Positions 1-13,030 of a DNA stretch of 64,000 bases are shown in pieces (the first letter of the stretch is position 1; each line of letters opens with the position of its first letter). The position numbers were made by a program, and so were the translations under genes. Source of the stretch: Paralichthys olivaceus (taxonomy: Eukaryota > Chordata > Actinopteri > Pleuronectiformes > Paralichthyidae); NCBI RefSeq assembly GCF_024713975.1, contig NC_091094.1:13749001-13813000 (forward strand), written 5' to 3'. Below the pieces are notes generated by a model. That model worked only from the letters and a program-made list of their open reading frames with translations, was not told the DNA's origin and did not search any database.

Positions 1-10
1 TGATTTCCAG

Positions 11-3000
11 CTGAACTGTGGCAACTTCGCTCCGACGGGGAGAATATTTTGACACAGGCCGAGCGGGAGAAACAGGCTCTGACTCAGTCTCTAAGTGCGG
101 CACATCTGGAGGCCCAGCAGGCTTTACGCAAGGCCATCTCTGAACACCAGGAGGAGGTGGAGAGGCTGGTCTCAGAAAAGGTCAGAAGTGGTTCAGTGTG
201 GTTCTTTAAGAGCTATTTGTGAATCTATTGGACATCTTGAATCAGGCTGTTCTATGCTGACGACTCTTTTATCCGTGTATGATCTCTTCCCTGGGCCACT
301 TCGCTTCACAGGAAGTCTTGCGGCACAACCTGCTGATGGAGCACGAAGTCGCGCTGAGGAAGCTCCGGCAGGAGACGGAGGATCATCTTCACAGAGTGCA
401 GAGGGAACGAGAGGAGCTGCAGGAGGAACTGAGGAGTCTCCAGCATGACAGAGACCAGAGTCTGCTGCAGGCCGAGACTGAGAAACAACAGGTCTGATCA
501 GACTCCAACCCTGAGGAACTCCAGTAGATCTAGATTTTTATTTTGAAATGCACCAAATTGCTCACACTCATAGATATCAGTCTCTAACATATTGGTGAAA
601 ATTTGGAAAAACACTTATCTTGCAGTATTAAAAGAAAGTGATAAAAAAAAAATCTTTAAAAGACCTTTATCCAGATCCCAGCTAAAGTTCAATAGCTTCT
701 CTCTTGGCCCATGTCCCATCCTTCCACCCAGTGTAATAGAAATCTGTACAGACAGGTCAGGGGTGAAAACAGAACTTCCTTGGCCAGGGTAATAAAGTGG
801 AATCCTAATATCAGATAAACAATCCATACTTTCATCTCTTTGTTAACAAGACTTCTTCTTTCTCCCCAGGCTCTGTCTCTGAAGGAGGCAGAGAAAAGTG
901 TTTTGTCTGACAGGGTGTGCAGTCTGCAGGTCGAGCTGTCAGCTGCATCCTTGGAGGCTGAAAGGATGTCCAGGGAGGCGGCGCATTACAAAGAGCAGGA
1001 GCAGGTGAAGGGAGTTCTTCCTGTCCGTATTTATCTTCTTTTGTTGTTGAATTAGTGTCAGTATTATCTAACACAATTAGACAGATTGACTAAAAATCTG
1101 TGTTGTTTTTTTTTATTTATTAATTTTTTTCCGCAGGTCAGAGTCGGCGCTCTGACCACTGAGCTGCTGCAGCTTCGCTCTCAGCTGGAGGACGCAGGCT
1201 GTGATCATGAACGTCAACTCCAGAGTCTACGAGAGACTTGTATGGACCTTCAGTCACGTGCTGATGTTGCTCTCAAAGAGGTAGATAATCCTTCACTGGA
1301 CAGAAAGAACAGTTAGTGACTGCAATGCATCATGAAAAAAAAAAATTATCTTGATAGCTAATCTCAATACTTTAAAAACAAAAAATTTAAAAACTGATCT
1401 GTTCATTTACTTTTGATGATATTTTACTGAAGATGATGATACTGATACTGAGATATAAACGATCAAACATCTGTGGTGGATGTTCTGACTGTATTCACCA
1501 TATCTTTATGCCTCAGTGCCGGTGATGGCCAGAGGCATTATGTTTTTGGTACTTTCCCATTCTTTTGAACATGATATTTGAAGAATACCTCGAGATTTTG
1601 GTAAAAATATTCACTTAGACTCACATATTAACTGATTCCATTTGGTTTGTCAAAGGAAAAGAATACGGTGGCCTCATGATTAAGGAATGTCTTAAAATTT
1701 TGACCAGTTTGTCTTTGGACTCAAAGATGAACTGATTTGATGGATTTCATTTTTGTGAATGCAATACATCAGAAACACATAGAGGTACTGAGACACCACT
1801 GGATCACGAAGGCATACAACCTCATTTGATATTTTCGCCCTCCAGTTGGACCAGTGCAGAGCTTCCTTCTCAGCGACCGAGGAGAGTAGAGACCAGCTGA
1901 GGCGGGAATTGCTGCACACTGAGCGCAATCTCAACCAAACTCAGGACGCAACAGAAAGCCAAAGGAGAGAGAGCATGGAGCTGCGACGCAACCTCGGTGA
2001 TGTCAGTAAGGAGCGGGACACTCTCAGCCAATCAAACACCCAGCTGAGAGAAAGTCTGCGAAGTGCAGAAACAGAGAGAATCAGGTAAACAGATGAAAGA
2101 ATGGGAGAGACCATTGGGCAAAAATACAGGTATGTTAGCATCAGTGTGTTTGAGTAAGTGTGTGTCTGTGTGTTTGTCAGCGTGAAACGACAATGTGAGG
2201 AGAAGGAGCAGAGGCTCGCTGTGCTGGAGGAGAACTTCTCCTCCGCTCAGAAGGAGGTGGCAGAGCTACGCAGCTGCCTGAGAGAAGTTGAAAGGTCACG
2301 TCTCGAAGCTCGGAGAGAGCTCCAGGAGCTGCGCAGACAGGTCAGACACGCCATCACATAACACGCTGGAGATTATGTGCTCATTATGTATTCAGTGTAA
2401 ACATTCAATCAGTAAGAGCTAAACCACGTTTTCAGGTTTTTCTCGGTAGAGTGACAGCGCTGTGATTTCTGCTTTTCTCGACTGCAGCTGAAGGTCCTGG
2501 ATGTGGAGAAGGAGCAGAAAGGGAGGGAGGTGGCCGAGCTGCAGACTCGTCTGTCAGTGGAGGAGCAACGAGATGAGGAGAGAGGGAAAGATCTTTTCAT
2601 CCTCAAACAGAAGTTGAATGAAGCTGAAGCTGCCAAAGAATCTCTCAAAAAAGAGGTGAGGATGGGGGAGGGGAAAACACGTTTCCGATCACTGATAACT
2701 GTCTTCAGACCCATTTTTGCCTCATGAATGCAAATTCTCAGGAACAACTCCAGGGAATCTTTTCCACTTTGGTGCGAATGTTCCCACATTTCTTACAGAT
2801 GAACTGTGACTTTACAATACATGTTTGTGGTCTTGTGAAAATATTATCTTAGAGCACCTTGAGAGAATCCTTTCAAATTTGGCACAAATGTTTGCTTAAA
2901 CTCATGGATTAACTGAATAGATTTAGTTGGTCAAAGGTCACTGTGAGCCCTCTCAGACTTGATATCTCTTTAGGGAGATCTGTCACTTGGATTCAAAGAT

Positions 3001-5269
3001 TAACTGATGAGATTTCAGGTTCCAAAGCTTAAGGTTGTGGTGACCTCATATTAGTCTGGAAATTGTTATAGACTGATACTGCACTGGTAGGTGGAGGCAT
3101 ACAACTGCAGGGTGGTAATTCTTGTTCTTGTTATTTTTCACTGTAGCTTTCCCTGATTCAAAAGCGCCTGGTGGAGTCGGAGTCTGGCTGGCGATGCTGT
3201 GAGAGAGAGCTGACGGTTCAGCTGCAGGAGGCACGTGGCTGTGAGAAGAAGCTCCAGGATGAAGCTAAGAACCTGTCGCTACGCGCTCAGGCAGCCCAGG
3301 ACTCTGCTGCTCAGGCCAGCCTGCAGCTGAGCGAGGCCCAGGGCCGCCTGGCCGCCACAGAGGCCGAGCTGACCAGGGCAGAGGCCGGGAGGAGGGACCT
3401 GGAGTTTCGTCTTCACAGCCTCCAGTCGGCACTGACGCGAACGCTGGGCATCGGAGCAGCCGGCAGAGGGGGCCGGGGGAGGAGCCCGGTGGGGAGCTCC
3501 ATATCACCCGGCAACATATCACGCCACCACAGCATCTCACCCCTGCGCTCCTCACTCTCGCCTCCTAAAGGTAAGAATGAAACATGCAGGTTTACATCTG
3601 CATCACAGGATTAAGGCTGTTTTCTAGGCCAATTGGGACATGAAGTCCTTCCATTGAGTCCTGGGTCTACCCTGGAGTAGAAGCCCGGGGGGCAACCTGA
3701 ATAGATACCTGAACCACCTCAACTGTTCCCTTTCAAATTCTACTCCGTGCTCCTTTCAGATGTCTGAACTCCTCACCCTATCCTTAAAGCTGAGCCCAGC
3801 GTTCCAATTTGAGTTACCTCATTTTGTCTACTCACATTTTTTCAGTCACTACCCAGAGCTCATGGATTGCTAATACAAAAATGTATTCCAACAGCAAATT
3901 CAATTAGAATTCAAAGAAGCTGGATAGAATAGCAAGGCACGATGGTTAAAGTGTTTCTTTCCAAACTAAGCTTACGAATGATTCAACACAAAATAAACAA
4001 GAAAAACAAGAATAAAATCAATATACAGTTATAATATCACCATTTCAAAACAACAATGGAATTTCATACAGAACATCTAACATGCAAAGCATTAAATTGT
4101 ATAATTGACCAATAAAAACATGTTTATTTAAACTGTTGCAGGCCTGTCTTCAAGAATAATCTCTTTAGTTTCATCATAATTGTGACTGTTGAGAAACACG
4201 ACAGACGCCACTAAATCACAGCTCTGTTGCATCAGTCTTTTGGTGACTTAACCAGACCCCTCCTTCCCTCCTGTGGATGTTCCAGCATATAAACAAACAA
4301 CATTTGCAATTCTTTTTGTCTCATTTTCACAGAATTTCACGTGAGCACCCCTGACAACACTTTAGGCTCAGCGGCTGCATCTCCCGAGAGAGGGGAAACA
4401 CCGTTGCCTCTTCTTCAGCCGGAGCTGGACCCTGAGACACTGCGAAGTGGTCTGAGAGACTTCCTCCAGGAGCTGCGAGACACACAGAGGGAGCGGGTAC
4501 AAGAGCTGCATGACATACTCACCACACACACACTCACCATACACACACTTTTTTGTTTGTTTGTATGATTCAAGTCTTTGTTTCTGGCTGATTTTGAAGG
4601 ATGATGCTCGATGCCAGCAGGGGGCCCTGCAGCGGGAAATGGAGGAGCTAACACGGGAAAGAGACTCTGCTCAGAGTCGTCAGACTCAGCTTCAGAACAC
4701 TGTACAAGAATACCAAGAAGGTTCAACTCTTTTTGTCCATGTAGACTAAAAATCAAGAAAATCAAGTTCACAAACATTTCCTGTCCAACTGCACATCCAT
4801 CTACATCGATTATAGACTTTGTATAAAAATGGATGAGATGTCTCCATTTACTCCCATCGTACAAAAATGAAGCTAAAGTATTTAAGATACATGTGACACC
4901 ATCTTGTATTTTTGACATAATTTGGAATCTGTGCAGTAGTGATCGTGGTGTTGATCCGTTGGTCATGATCCACCCATACACTCGCTCAGCCAATTGCGAG
5001 TCAATCTCAGCTGTCAATCGTGACTCTTATATAATTATAACCAAACTTACTAGAAAAATTCACACTTGAATCAGTGTGATGAGAACTATCTAAAATGACA
5101 GAAACCATCTTTGGGAAACATTAATTTGACATGCACTTTGATTGTTTAATTTGGTCCATGTCCCATCCACTAACAAGGAGGAGACCAGGTTTATGACCTA
5201 TACTGCAGGCAGCCACCAGGTGGCAGTCAAGATAATTTGGCTTCAGTTTGGGCATTCATCATTATAAAC

Positions 5270-5317
<48 letters not shown>

Positions 5318-8300
5318 GGATTGATGGATTGATCTTAACTTGAAACTAAACTAATGGCTACTGTAGATGATGTACATTGTATTGATTGTGTGTGGTTACA
5401 GGGAGGCGTGGCCTGGATGAGCGTTTGACCACCACACAGATATTGCTCCAGCAGCAGGAGGAGACGGTGAGGAGAGGAGACAGAGAGAGGAGAGCTCTCA
5501 GCGACAGGGTGAAAGACTTGGAGCGAATGCTGCAGGCCTCTGAGACGGACAAAAAACACACACAGGTACACACACGTTTGTGCTCTTCTGAGCACGTACA
5601 CAAACTGCGACTCGCTCAGCGGAGACCACTGACGTCATGATCGCCATATGGCAGCACTCAACAGTAGAAGCAGAGACTGTCAGGGAATGTAAAAACAACA
5701 GATGTCTCACACACAGTGTCACACCTCTCGTGGTGTCTCATGTCAGCTCTCCATCTGGCTGTTTTAATGCCAACACCTTTCATAATCATTCACCTTCTGG
5801 ACCACAGGGGAAACAGGGACTCAAGGTCAGAGTGAGGCTCTCACAGTTGATACAATTATAGAAATCGGACTTTGAAATATACCCCGACTCCCCTCAATCA
5901 CTGCAGGATCAGCTGAATAAGCAGCGCGCTGTTGAGATGCGTCTGGAGGCCGAGAGGAAGCGTCTGCGGGAGGCTCTGGAAGCAGCTGAAGCTCGGGCCA
6001 CCAGGGTGGAGCTGGGGAGGCGCAGTCTGGAGGGGGAGCTGCAGAGACTCAAGCTGAGTCTGGGAGACAGGGAGGCAGAGAGCCAGGCCTCCCTGGACCG
6101 ACATGACTCTCTACTCAAACAGGTACGACAGGCCAATACATTTTCACAGCTGAATGTTTAATCTGTTAATTGAAACACTCAGTTGGAGACGTTTTTATGT
6201 CGGCGACAGCCAGTGGCATTATTTTTTCAGGTTGTCTCCATTCATCCGTCCCAAGCTTTGGGGGAATTTACGCTAATTTTAAAACAAGGTTCAGTTTGAC
6301 TCGAGGATGAGCTGATTAGATTTTAAATGTCAAAGGTCACCGTGGAAACGCTCCAGGGAATCCTTTCAAATTTGGTGCAAATGTGAACTCATAGATGAAG
6401 TAATTTGATTTTGGTGATTCAAAGGTTAAGGTCATGGTGGCCTCACAAAACACAGTTTTAAACATTCTATCAAGTCTTCCTTAAGGGATACAGGAAAAAT
6501 TATGTAGTCTGAAACTACACTGGTTAGTAGAGGCAAATAAATGCAGGATGGTAAGTGTATATTGTGATATTATACTTGTACCTCAGAAGCGTTGGGCTAA
6601 AAGCTTTATCATTTTTTCAGGTGTGTAATTTTGTAATATAATTAATGGGTCTGCTGACTGAATTGCACATGATTTTGATTCAAACTACAGGTGGCAGAGG
6701 GAGAAGCCCAGGTGTCTCTGCTACAGAGAGAGGTGGAGAGGCTCAGTCAGGCTCTGCTCAAAGCTCGGGAAGGTGAATCTTTAGTCCGGGAGAAGAACGT
6801 CTCTCTGAACCAGAGCCTTCAGGAGGCGGCGGCCACTCACAGCAGCACACAGAGTCGCATGGTCGCTCTGCAGAAGACACTAAGCATGGCCGAACAGGAC
6901 AAAACACTTCTACAGGTGAGCGAAACAGAAGGGAAAAACGTCCAGACACAATTAGGGTGAAAAGTGAACGGTTAAGTGATGATCGCTCTTTGCCACTAAG
7001 GAACGAACGGATGAAGTCCGGGCCTCGTGTGGGGAAGCCAGGAGGAACATGGCCACCCTCACTGAGCGTGTGCAGAGCCTGCAGAGTGACCTGAACCAGA
7101 GCGAGATGAGACGAGAGGAGCTGGAGGCTGAGCTCAGCAACGCTCAAGAGGTGAAGATTTTCTCAAAACAAAATCTGTTCAGATCAAACCTTCAGCACAG
7201 GACCTGTGCTCATGGCTCATTGTAGATAATTCAGAGTGCAACTTCTGCCTCGACTGTTGACGCCATTGTTTGTGTCTTCCCTTTGTTAGGCTCTGCGTCA
7301 GCGCTCCGCCGCCCTGGTGGAGGCTCAGCGCAGCGCCCAGTCAGCTCAGACAGAGCGAGTGGCTGTGGAGGAGAGACTGCGTGGGCTGCAGCGAGCGGTC
7401 GCAATGCTGGAGACGGAGAAGAAAGACGCTGAAAGACAGGCTGTGAGGCTGGAGAAGGACAAGAACGCACTGAGGAACACTCTCGATAAGGTCAGCAGAT
7501 CTTCACAAAGAAACTTTTGTGATTTAAAAGTCCATGAACTTTCTGGAAACATGTTGGAATGTTACGTGTTTACAATAGGACAGTGAGGAGGTCTCTCAAG
7601 AGTTTCTATCACAGTGTGCTTTTAAGGGTGCAGCTCCCCAGTCATTTAGATGCATTAAATATTTTGTTGTGTCATTTCAAACAGATGTAAAGGATTATTG
7701 TGAATCTCTGTCCTCATCTGAGCTTGTCACCAGTTTTCATGCTATGAATTTTTTTTGCCTCTTTGAAAAAACATTTGTGTTACAAAGTGCTTTACAATGG
7801 CAGCACAATAAAATGTGCTAGTCCTAAAATAATCAGCTTCAGGTTTTCACAGCTTTTTTGCTCTAGAACTCACTCCTCTCTTGTTTGTTTTTGTTATAAA
7901 TGCACCTGTGATTAGGTGGAACGTCAGAAGCTGAAGACGGAGGAAGGCAGCATGAGACTGTCTGCAGAGAAGAGTCGTTTGGATCGCTCTCTGAACACAA
8001 CTGAACAGGAGCTGCAGGAAGCACAGCAACAGATACTGATGCTGCAGGTGGGGAGCACACGCTGATCCTCATTACACTGACTGACTGGTCCTCAGTGGGA
8101 CTTATAAACACAGAAACCTCTCAAAAGTTCTATCAGAGTAAATCAGACCTGCTCTTAACGTCCATCCTGCGAGTTCTGATCATAAGTGCACAACGTTCAG
8201 CAGGTGTGATCGCTCCCCAGACACATCGAAGACACATTTGAGATCCAATCACTCAGAACACATTCTGAGGTGGTCAGGGACACATAGGCCGACATTCTTT

Positions 8301-10225
8301 AATCAGTATGAACCCAAATGCATCCTGGGCCATATATGAAGAAACCAACTACTCAGCTGACATCCTCTGACCTGCTACAATTTCACAATGAATCAAAGGT
8401 GTTTTTACTCTTCTCAGGCCAGCTCCACAATATCACGACTGACCCCCATATAATGATTGATACAATGTTCAAATAAAATGTTATTCCATAGTAGAGCTGT
8501 GTACAGATCACTGATTAATTCAGCACCTCCTGAGTCCACTCTCTCTCCCCCTCTGTTTATCTCTCGCTCGTGCCAACATACTGACACACACACAAATACA
8601 CACAAACACACTGACAACAGACCCATCTGTATGTTCAGACTGGCTGAAAAGACCTCATTCATTCATTAGAGTTGATACCAAGTGTGAACAGATGAACTTA
8701 ACGCAGACCACTTGTGATTGGATCTCTCAGGACGGATGTTAATACGAGGTGTGTACGGGGATATAGTGACAGCTGGACTTGTCACAGACGTTGTTGTCTT
8801 AGCTGTTGCTTCACACCTCCGCCGGGGGTGTGAGCTTGTGCACATCCTGGAGTCCATTACCTTTTACTGAAGGACAAAGCCAAACATGTTTTACTGTGAA
8901 GAAAACGTCTTAAACATGACAAACGAACTCCGGAGATTGAACTTTATATGTTTTTGTGGTTTATATATTTATATATCTTTCCCTTTCAAACACAGCTGCC
9001 ACATAATCTACTGTTCAGGGTGTGAGAGACTGGCTCAAGTAACAAAGGACTTTGCATGAGAATGGGGTTTAATGAGATGAACATTACAGCTCAGTCACAC
9101 TAGATATATTTAGTGTATCAAGTATTTTTTTGGTATTTAATCCTCATAAAGTTTCAGTAGATTTAATCATGACACTCCGAGGTGTCAAGTGACGTCAATG
9201 TAACATTAAAGACCCTGCTTTGTACATCTGCTTCCTGTTAGACATCAAACATTAGAAGTCCGGACTTGTTTTTCTCTTATTCTTATTTTTGCACCACTTG
9301 TTCTTTTTACTGCTAGAAACACGTCTGGGAGTTGACACCAAAAAATAATGAGTTCTACCAAAGCAGTTAGTGAGATGTTTCTGGGGAGGCTTCATTTTTG
9401 GTGTTCTATGCAGTGGGTTTCATAAGAATGTAGAGACAGTCGTTATAGTTGTTAATGTCAGACTGACTTTACGTCTCAGACTTTTTTCATTTCTCCTGAC
9501 TTAGTGTGTCCCTCAGAACGCTCAAGTATGTGCTGCAGGAAACCAGTATAATCTGATTATAAAAAAGGAGAACAGTAAAAACATAATAATAACCTCATGG
9601 TATGTTTTTATCTTGAAATTTGCAATTTGTTATTACTCACAAAAACATGATGATTTGAACTAAAGCATATCATCAATATGTGAGGAGAATTTAAATTTAG
9701 TCCTTTAACCAGAAATCTGAAAACAACATTCATATCACATCACATCACATATTCAGACCAATAAGAAGCCCAGTTTTTAATTGTAGCAGAAAAAACCCAA
9801 TCGATTAATGATATTTACTCCTAAATCTAAATGTCTAAATATTAAATGTGCTTATGAGTAGAATGTAATGTAAAACAATTAGCTTTGATAACTATGTTCA
9901 GACCTTCTCCTTCTTTATTCTTAAATGTATGCTAGTAGCAATAACATTTCATACTGAGTGTGTATAAGTATTTTATCAATTGCAGAATTTCAAGTTCTTT
10001 TTCTATTCATTTAAATTTCCAAAACAATATGAAGTCACCTCCAGAATCAGTTTTACCTCAATGTGAGCAGCAAGTTACATATAATGTTTTTTACGGTGAC
10101 ATTGACATTGTTCCAGAAAGACTAAGGTTTAGTGAAACTCCAGAAAAATGAACTGAGTTACACCCGTATTCCAGCCAAACTCTGCTTGATGTTTCAACTT
10201 CTCTTGTATAAACTTTCTACCCTTC

Positions 10226-10281
<56 letters not shown>

Positions 10282-11090
10282 GAGTAGACTCAGCTGGCTG
10301 AGATGGAACAGTCACACAGTTTCTGTGAGAGTTTGGGGAGGCAGCATGAAGAGGCCCAGAGGGAGGCAGAGAGACTGAGGACGAGCTTCAGGGACATCGA
10401 GCGAACTCTGGGCACCAGAGAGCGAGCTCACCGACACCGAGTCAAAGGCCTGGAAGAGCAGGTACCCACACAGGCCCAGATCTCAAGGGTTTGAAGTTTG
10501 ACACTTCTCATTCCCTGCTTCAATACATGATCACATTTACATGATCAGAGTCATACTTTGCTTAATATATTTAGTTTTTAAGTAAGTCCAACGGCTGATG
10601 GACCACATATAATCTAGACTGTATATAAAGATGGTCGATTCCTCACATACAGCACTTTGTAAAATAGTTTTAAATCATGTAAATAATGACAACATACTGA
10701 ACTAGAATGGCACTCAGTAGAGCGCATACCTCAACAGTCCCATTAAATTGAATCAAGCTGCAACAAATTACACACACTCATAGATATTAATAAAGATTGC
10801 TAAAGATTCCTGATATATTTTTTCCATCAAGACCCATGTATCATTCCATGTGGAAATCAGTAAAAACATTTCCACCACAATCACACAGAAAGGTCCTAAT
10901 TCCTCTGTTATCTGCAGCCACCTAAGGGAAAACCTTGTTTCTTGCTAAATGATGGATTAGAGATGTAAAATGTGTGTTTTATCGCCCACTGTTTCTCCTG
11001 CAGGTCTCCACCTTGAAGGAGCAGCTGCAGCAGGAGATGAAACGGCGACAACCTTCTCTTACTTCGTCCTTACCATCGACTGTAAACTGA
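11..11090 (+). CDS. crocc: Rootletin (ciliary rootlet coiled-coil protein), 3' half of gene
   Basis: Rootletin is the structural coiled-coil protein of the ciliary rootlet and of centrosome linker fibres. Eighteen exons are in view: 11-180, 312-491, 870-1004, 1137-1280, 1846-2084, 2181-2340, 2488-2655, 3147-3570, 4333-4496, 4600-4720, 5402-5565, 5907-6122, 6691-6915, 7001-7150, 7290-7490, 7916-8047, 10288-10461 and 11004-11090 (stop TGA). They encode about 1,083 residues, roughly half of a rootletin of about 2,000, and the 5' part lies outside the window. All phases close. The protein is almost pure heptad coiled coil rich in E, Q, R and L, broken by a Ser/Pro/Gly linker in exons 8-9 (motifs SPVGSSISPG and SPLRSSLSPP). 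Segments such as SRLEARRELQELRRQ, RRSLEGELQR and the C-terminal GLEEQVSTLKEQLQQE agree with human CROCC as I remember it. The donor after exon 10 (gttcaa) is weak. Which teleost crocc copy this is cannot be told here. Confidence 0.95.
1490..1822 (+). repeat. Intronic repeat of crocc, copy 1
   Basis: Contains gccggtgatggccagaggca, ttatgtttttgg and ttggactcaaagatgaactg. The same series of phrases recurs in introns at 2735-3120 and 6180-6550. Strongly diverged and noncoding. Confidence 0.55.
2735..3120 (+). repeat. Intronic repeat of crocc, copy 2
   Basis: Contains gagaatcctttcaaatttgg, cacaaatgtttgcttaaac and, at its end, ggtggaggcatacaactgca. It lies between exons 7 and 8. Confidence 0.55.
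4790..5262 (+). repeat. Dispersed teleost repeat in crocc intron 10
   Basis: Starts near attatagactttgtataaaa and ends near tcagtttgggcattcatcat. It includes ggtccatgtcccatccac and gcagccaccaggtggcagt. Partial copies occur at about 60,225-60,345 and 63,350-63,462. It creates the 200-residue minus-strand ORF at 4415-5017. Confidence 0.6.
5271..5317 (+). repeat. GATA tetranucleotide microsatellite
   Basis: About twelve perfect gata units in crocc intron 10, ending in gatg/gatt variants. Confidence 0.95.
6180..6550 (+). repeat. Intronic repeat of crocc, copy 3
   Basis: Contains cggcgacagccagtggcatt, ggaatcctttcaaatttggt and ends agaggcaaataaatgcagga. It lies between exons 12 and 13. Confidence 0.55.
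10229..10280 (+). repeat. GT microsatellite just before crocc exon 17
   Basis: Twenty-six GT units that end only seven bases before the exon 17 boundary, occupying the place of the polypyrimidine tract. Confidence 0.95.
10690..10830 (-). repeat. Reverse fragment of the 23886-24255 family in crocc intron 17
   Basis: On the minus strand it reads atatctatgagtgtgtgtaa, gggactgttgaggtatgcgc and tctactgagtgccattc, the right end of the family. Confidence 0.6.
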
Positions 11091-13030
11091 GATTCAGCTT
11101 AAACCCAGAATCACCAGCCGTCCAGGGAAAATCTACACATCATGAGTCTAAATGCAATATTCACCCATAGAAACAGACAAAGTGTTCTCGTCTTCTAACT
11201 CTACTGTTAAAAAAATGTTTGTTTTACTGTGTGACTCTGAAATGAAGACTAGTCTTATTTTGATGGTGTTTTCTTACATAAAAAACACTAAACTCAAACT
11301 GTAGCACTGCAGCAGACGACAGGCGAGGGAGTGATGGGATTCATTCAGCTGTGCTTAAAATGCCAGCAGCCTGCTGATTACTGGCAACCATCTACATTTG
11401 ATCCTTGCTCGACATCTTGCCAAAAACGTCCTGCTCTTACTCAAGACGAAAGAAACCCGAATCACTGCAGGATTCTCCTCCAGACACAATCTGGATGTGG
11501 TGCAGGACAGAAACTCTGCCAGTTTGGCCTCCGTTCCTCCACATATTAGCAGTGGAGAACAAAGGAGGAAGGAAGAAAGGTCTTCACTGTGGACGAGTGT
11601 CAGGAAACTAAAGAATTGACTATAATGAAGTAACTGCACTGTATTTTTTCTTAGAAACAGACACAGATTTTACTGATTATATGAATAGAGTCTATTTTAT
11701 CACTGAGAAATGGGCCAGAAGCAGTGAAGTGCTGCAGTGGGAGGGTTGACTGACTGTATGTGTGTTTCTATTAGTTATTACTAGTTTTATTAAGTGTACA
11801 TTCTTTTATTTTTACCAACTGTATGTAGGACACTGATGATTAAATAGATGTGACTTGTATGGACAGTATTCATAGATGCCACATGTTTAAGAGAATAAAC
11901 TCACTGTGTGCATCATTCTTGTCTTTCAGAAATACTAGAGTATGAATGTAAGGAGTATTTTTGGCCACTTAAAAAAAAAAAGGACGATATCAAGAATAGA
12001 GTCTTAATGTTACAAAAATAATGTCTTAATCTTTGGTTACATGTTATTTCAGAGGGGGGATATCAGAAGGTCAGCCTCTGGCCTGTTTTAAAGGGTTAGG
12101 GTTAAATGAACTGTTCTGTTCTTTTATATGGCCCCAATGCTCCAACGTACGATATAGATATTTGGGAGTAAAACATTTACCGATACCGATATGTCGTCCA
12201 ATATATATATAATTATTATTATTTTAAATGATGTGATATGTCTTTGAAAGGCTCATATTGCAGACAAATCACATTGGACACAATCACACACTGAACAGTT
12301 GTAGTAAAAAAAAAGTTTAATTTTTTTCTCAGTCTTTATAGTGACAGTTTTACAAAGCAGTAGTACAGAGGCCGCTTGTGAGATGCCTTTTCAGAGCACT
12401 TGTTGCCACTGGAATATAATTATATATATTTTTCGCTTACAGCTTGGTTGCTAAGCTCAGATCCACGTGGCAGAAGTGCAAAAACTGAGGTCACTCACCA
12501 CCTGTCTCTTCACACATCTCACGACTCTTAACCGTGAGACTGCTGACGGCTGGATACTGATTAGTGTTTCTCTGATGTCAGTGCACAGTGGCCACCGCTG
12601 ATGAGCTGGTCATCTTGACAATGACTGCTTCTCAACACAAGTACAGTTACATATCAACAAACACAAAGCATGAGATTAATGTGATACAATATGGCAAAAA
12701 ATAGGAAAAAAAAAGATGTTCTGCAGTTTTATGTGCATCTCTAAAGGTTAACTCTTTATAGCACCAGTGTGATGTTTTATAGCACCAGTGATTAGTACTG
12801 TCATCAATGTCTTTTGGAGTATATTTAACCATACACACAGGCTCTACTGGGTAGACATAAATGTGGAGAAATACAGAGAAATAGAGGAAAAGATTTGTAT
12901 AGAAGAGTCAGAGGGAGAAGTGAGGAAGAGGAGGAAGAAGCAAGGAGGAGGACAAGTCAGAGGATGCGGACGAGTTGAAGACAAGCGGCAGTATCTGGGC
13001 AGGTGGTATGTCCCTGTTCTCAGTACTCCA
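11091..13030. other. crocc 3'UTR and crocc-mfap2 convergent interval
   Basis: This stretch holds the crocc 3'UTR (to about 11,920) and, from the other side, the mfap2 3'UTR. Short ORFs around 11,330-11,640 overlap each other on both strands and look like chance. At 12,140-12,450 there is AT-rich sequence with a run reading ccgatatcg-like on both strands, possibly an old degraded repeat. No further gene is seen. Confidence 0.5.
11894..11899 (+). terminator. Likely crocc poly(A) signal
   Basis: A canonical AATAAA lies about 800 bp after the crocc stop codon on the same strand, followed within 20-40 bases by T- and GT-containing sequence. It would give a 3'UTR of about 0.8 kb. No nearer AATAAA was seen in 11091-11890. 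Confidence 0.6.

Noticed and set aside
4415-5017. 200-codon minus-strand ORF
   Set aside because: Overlaps crocc exons 9 and 10 in antisense and a dispersed repeat. No recognisable protein.
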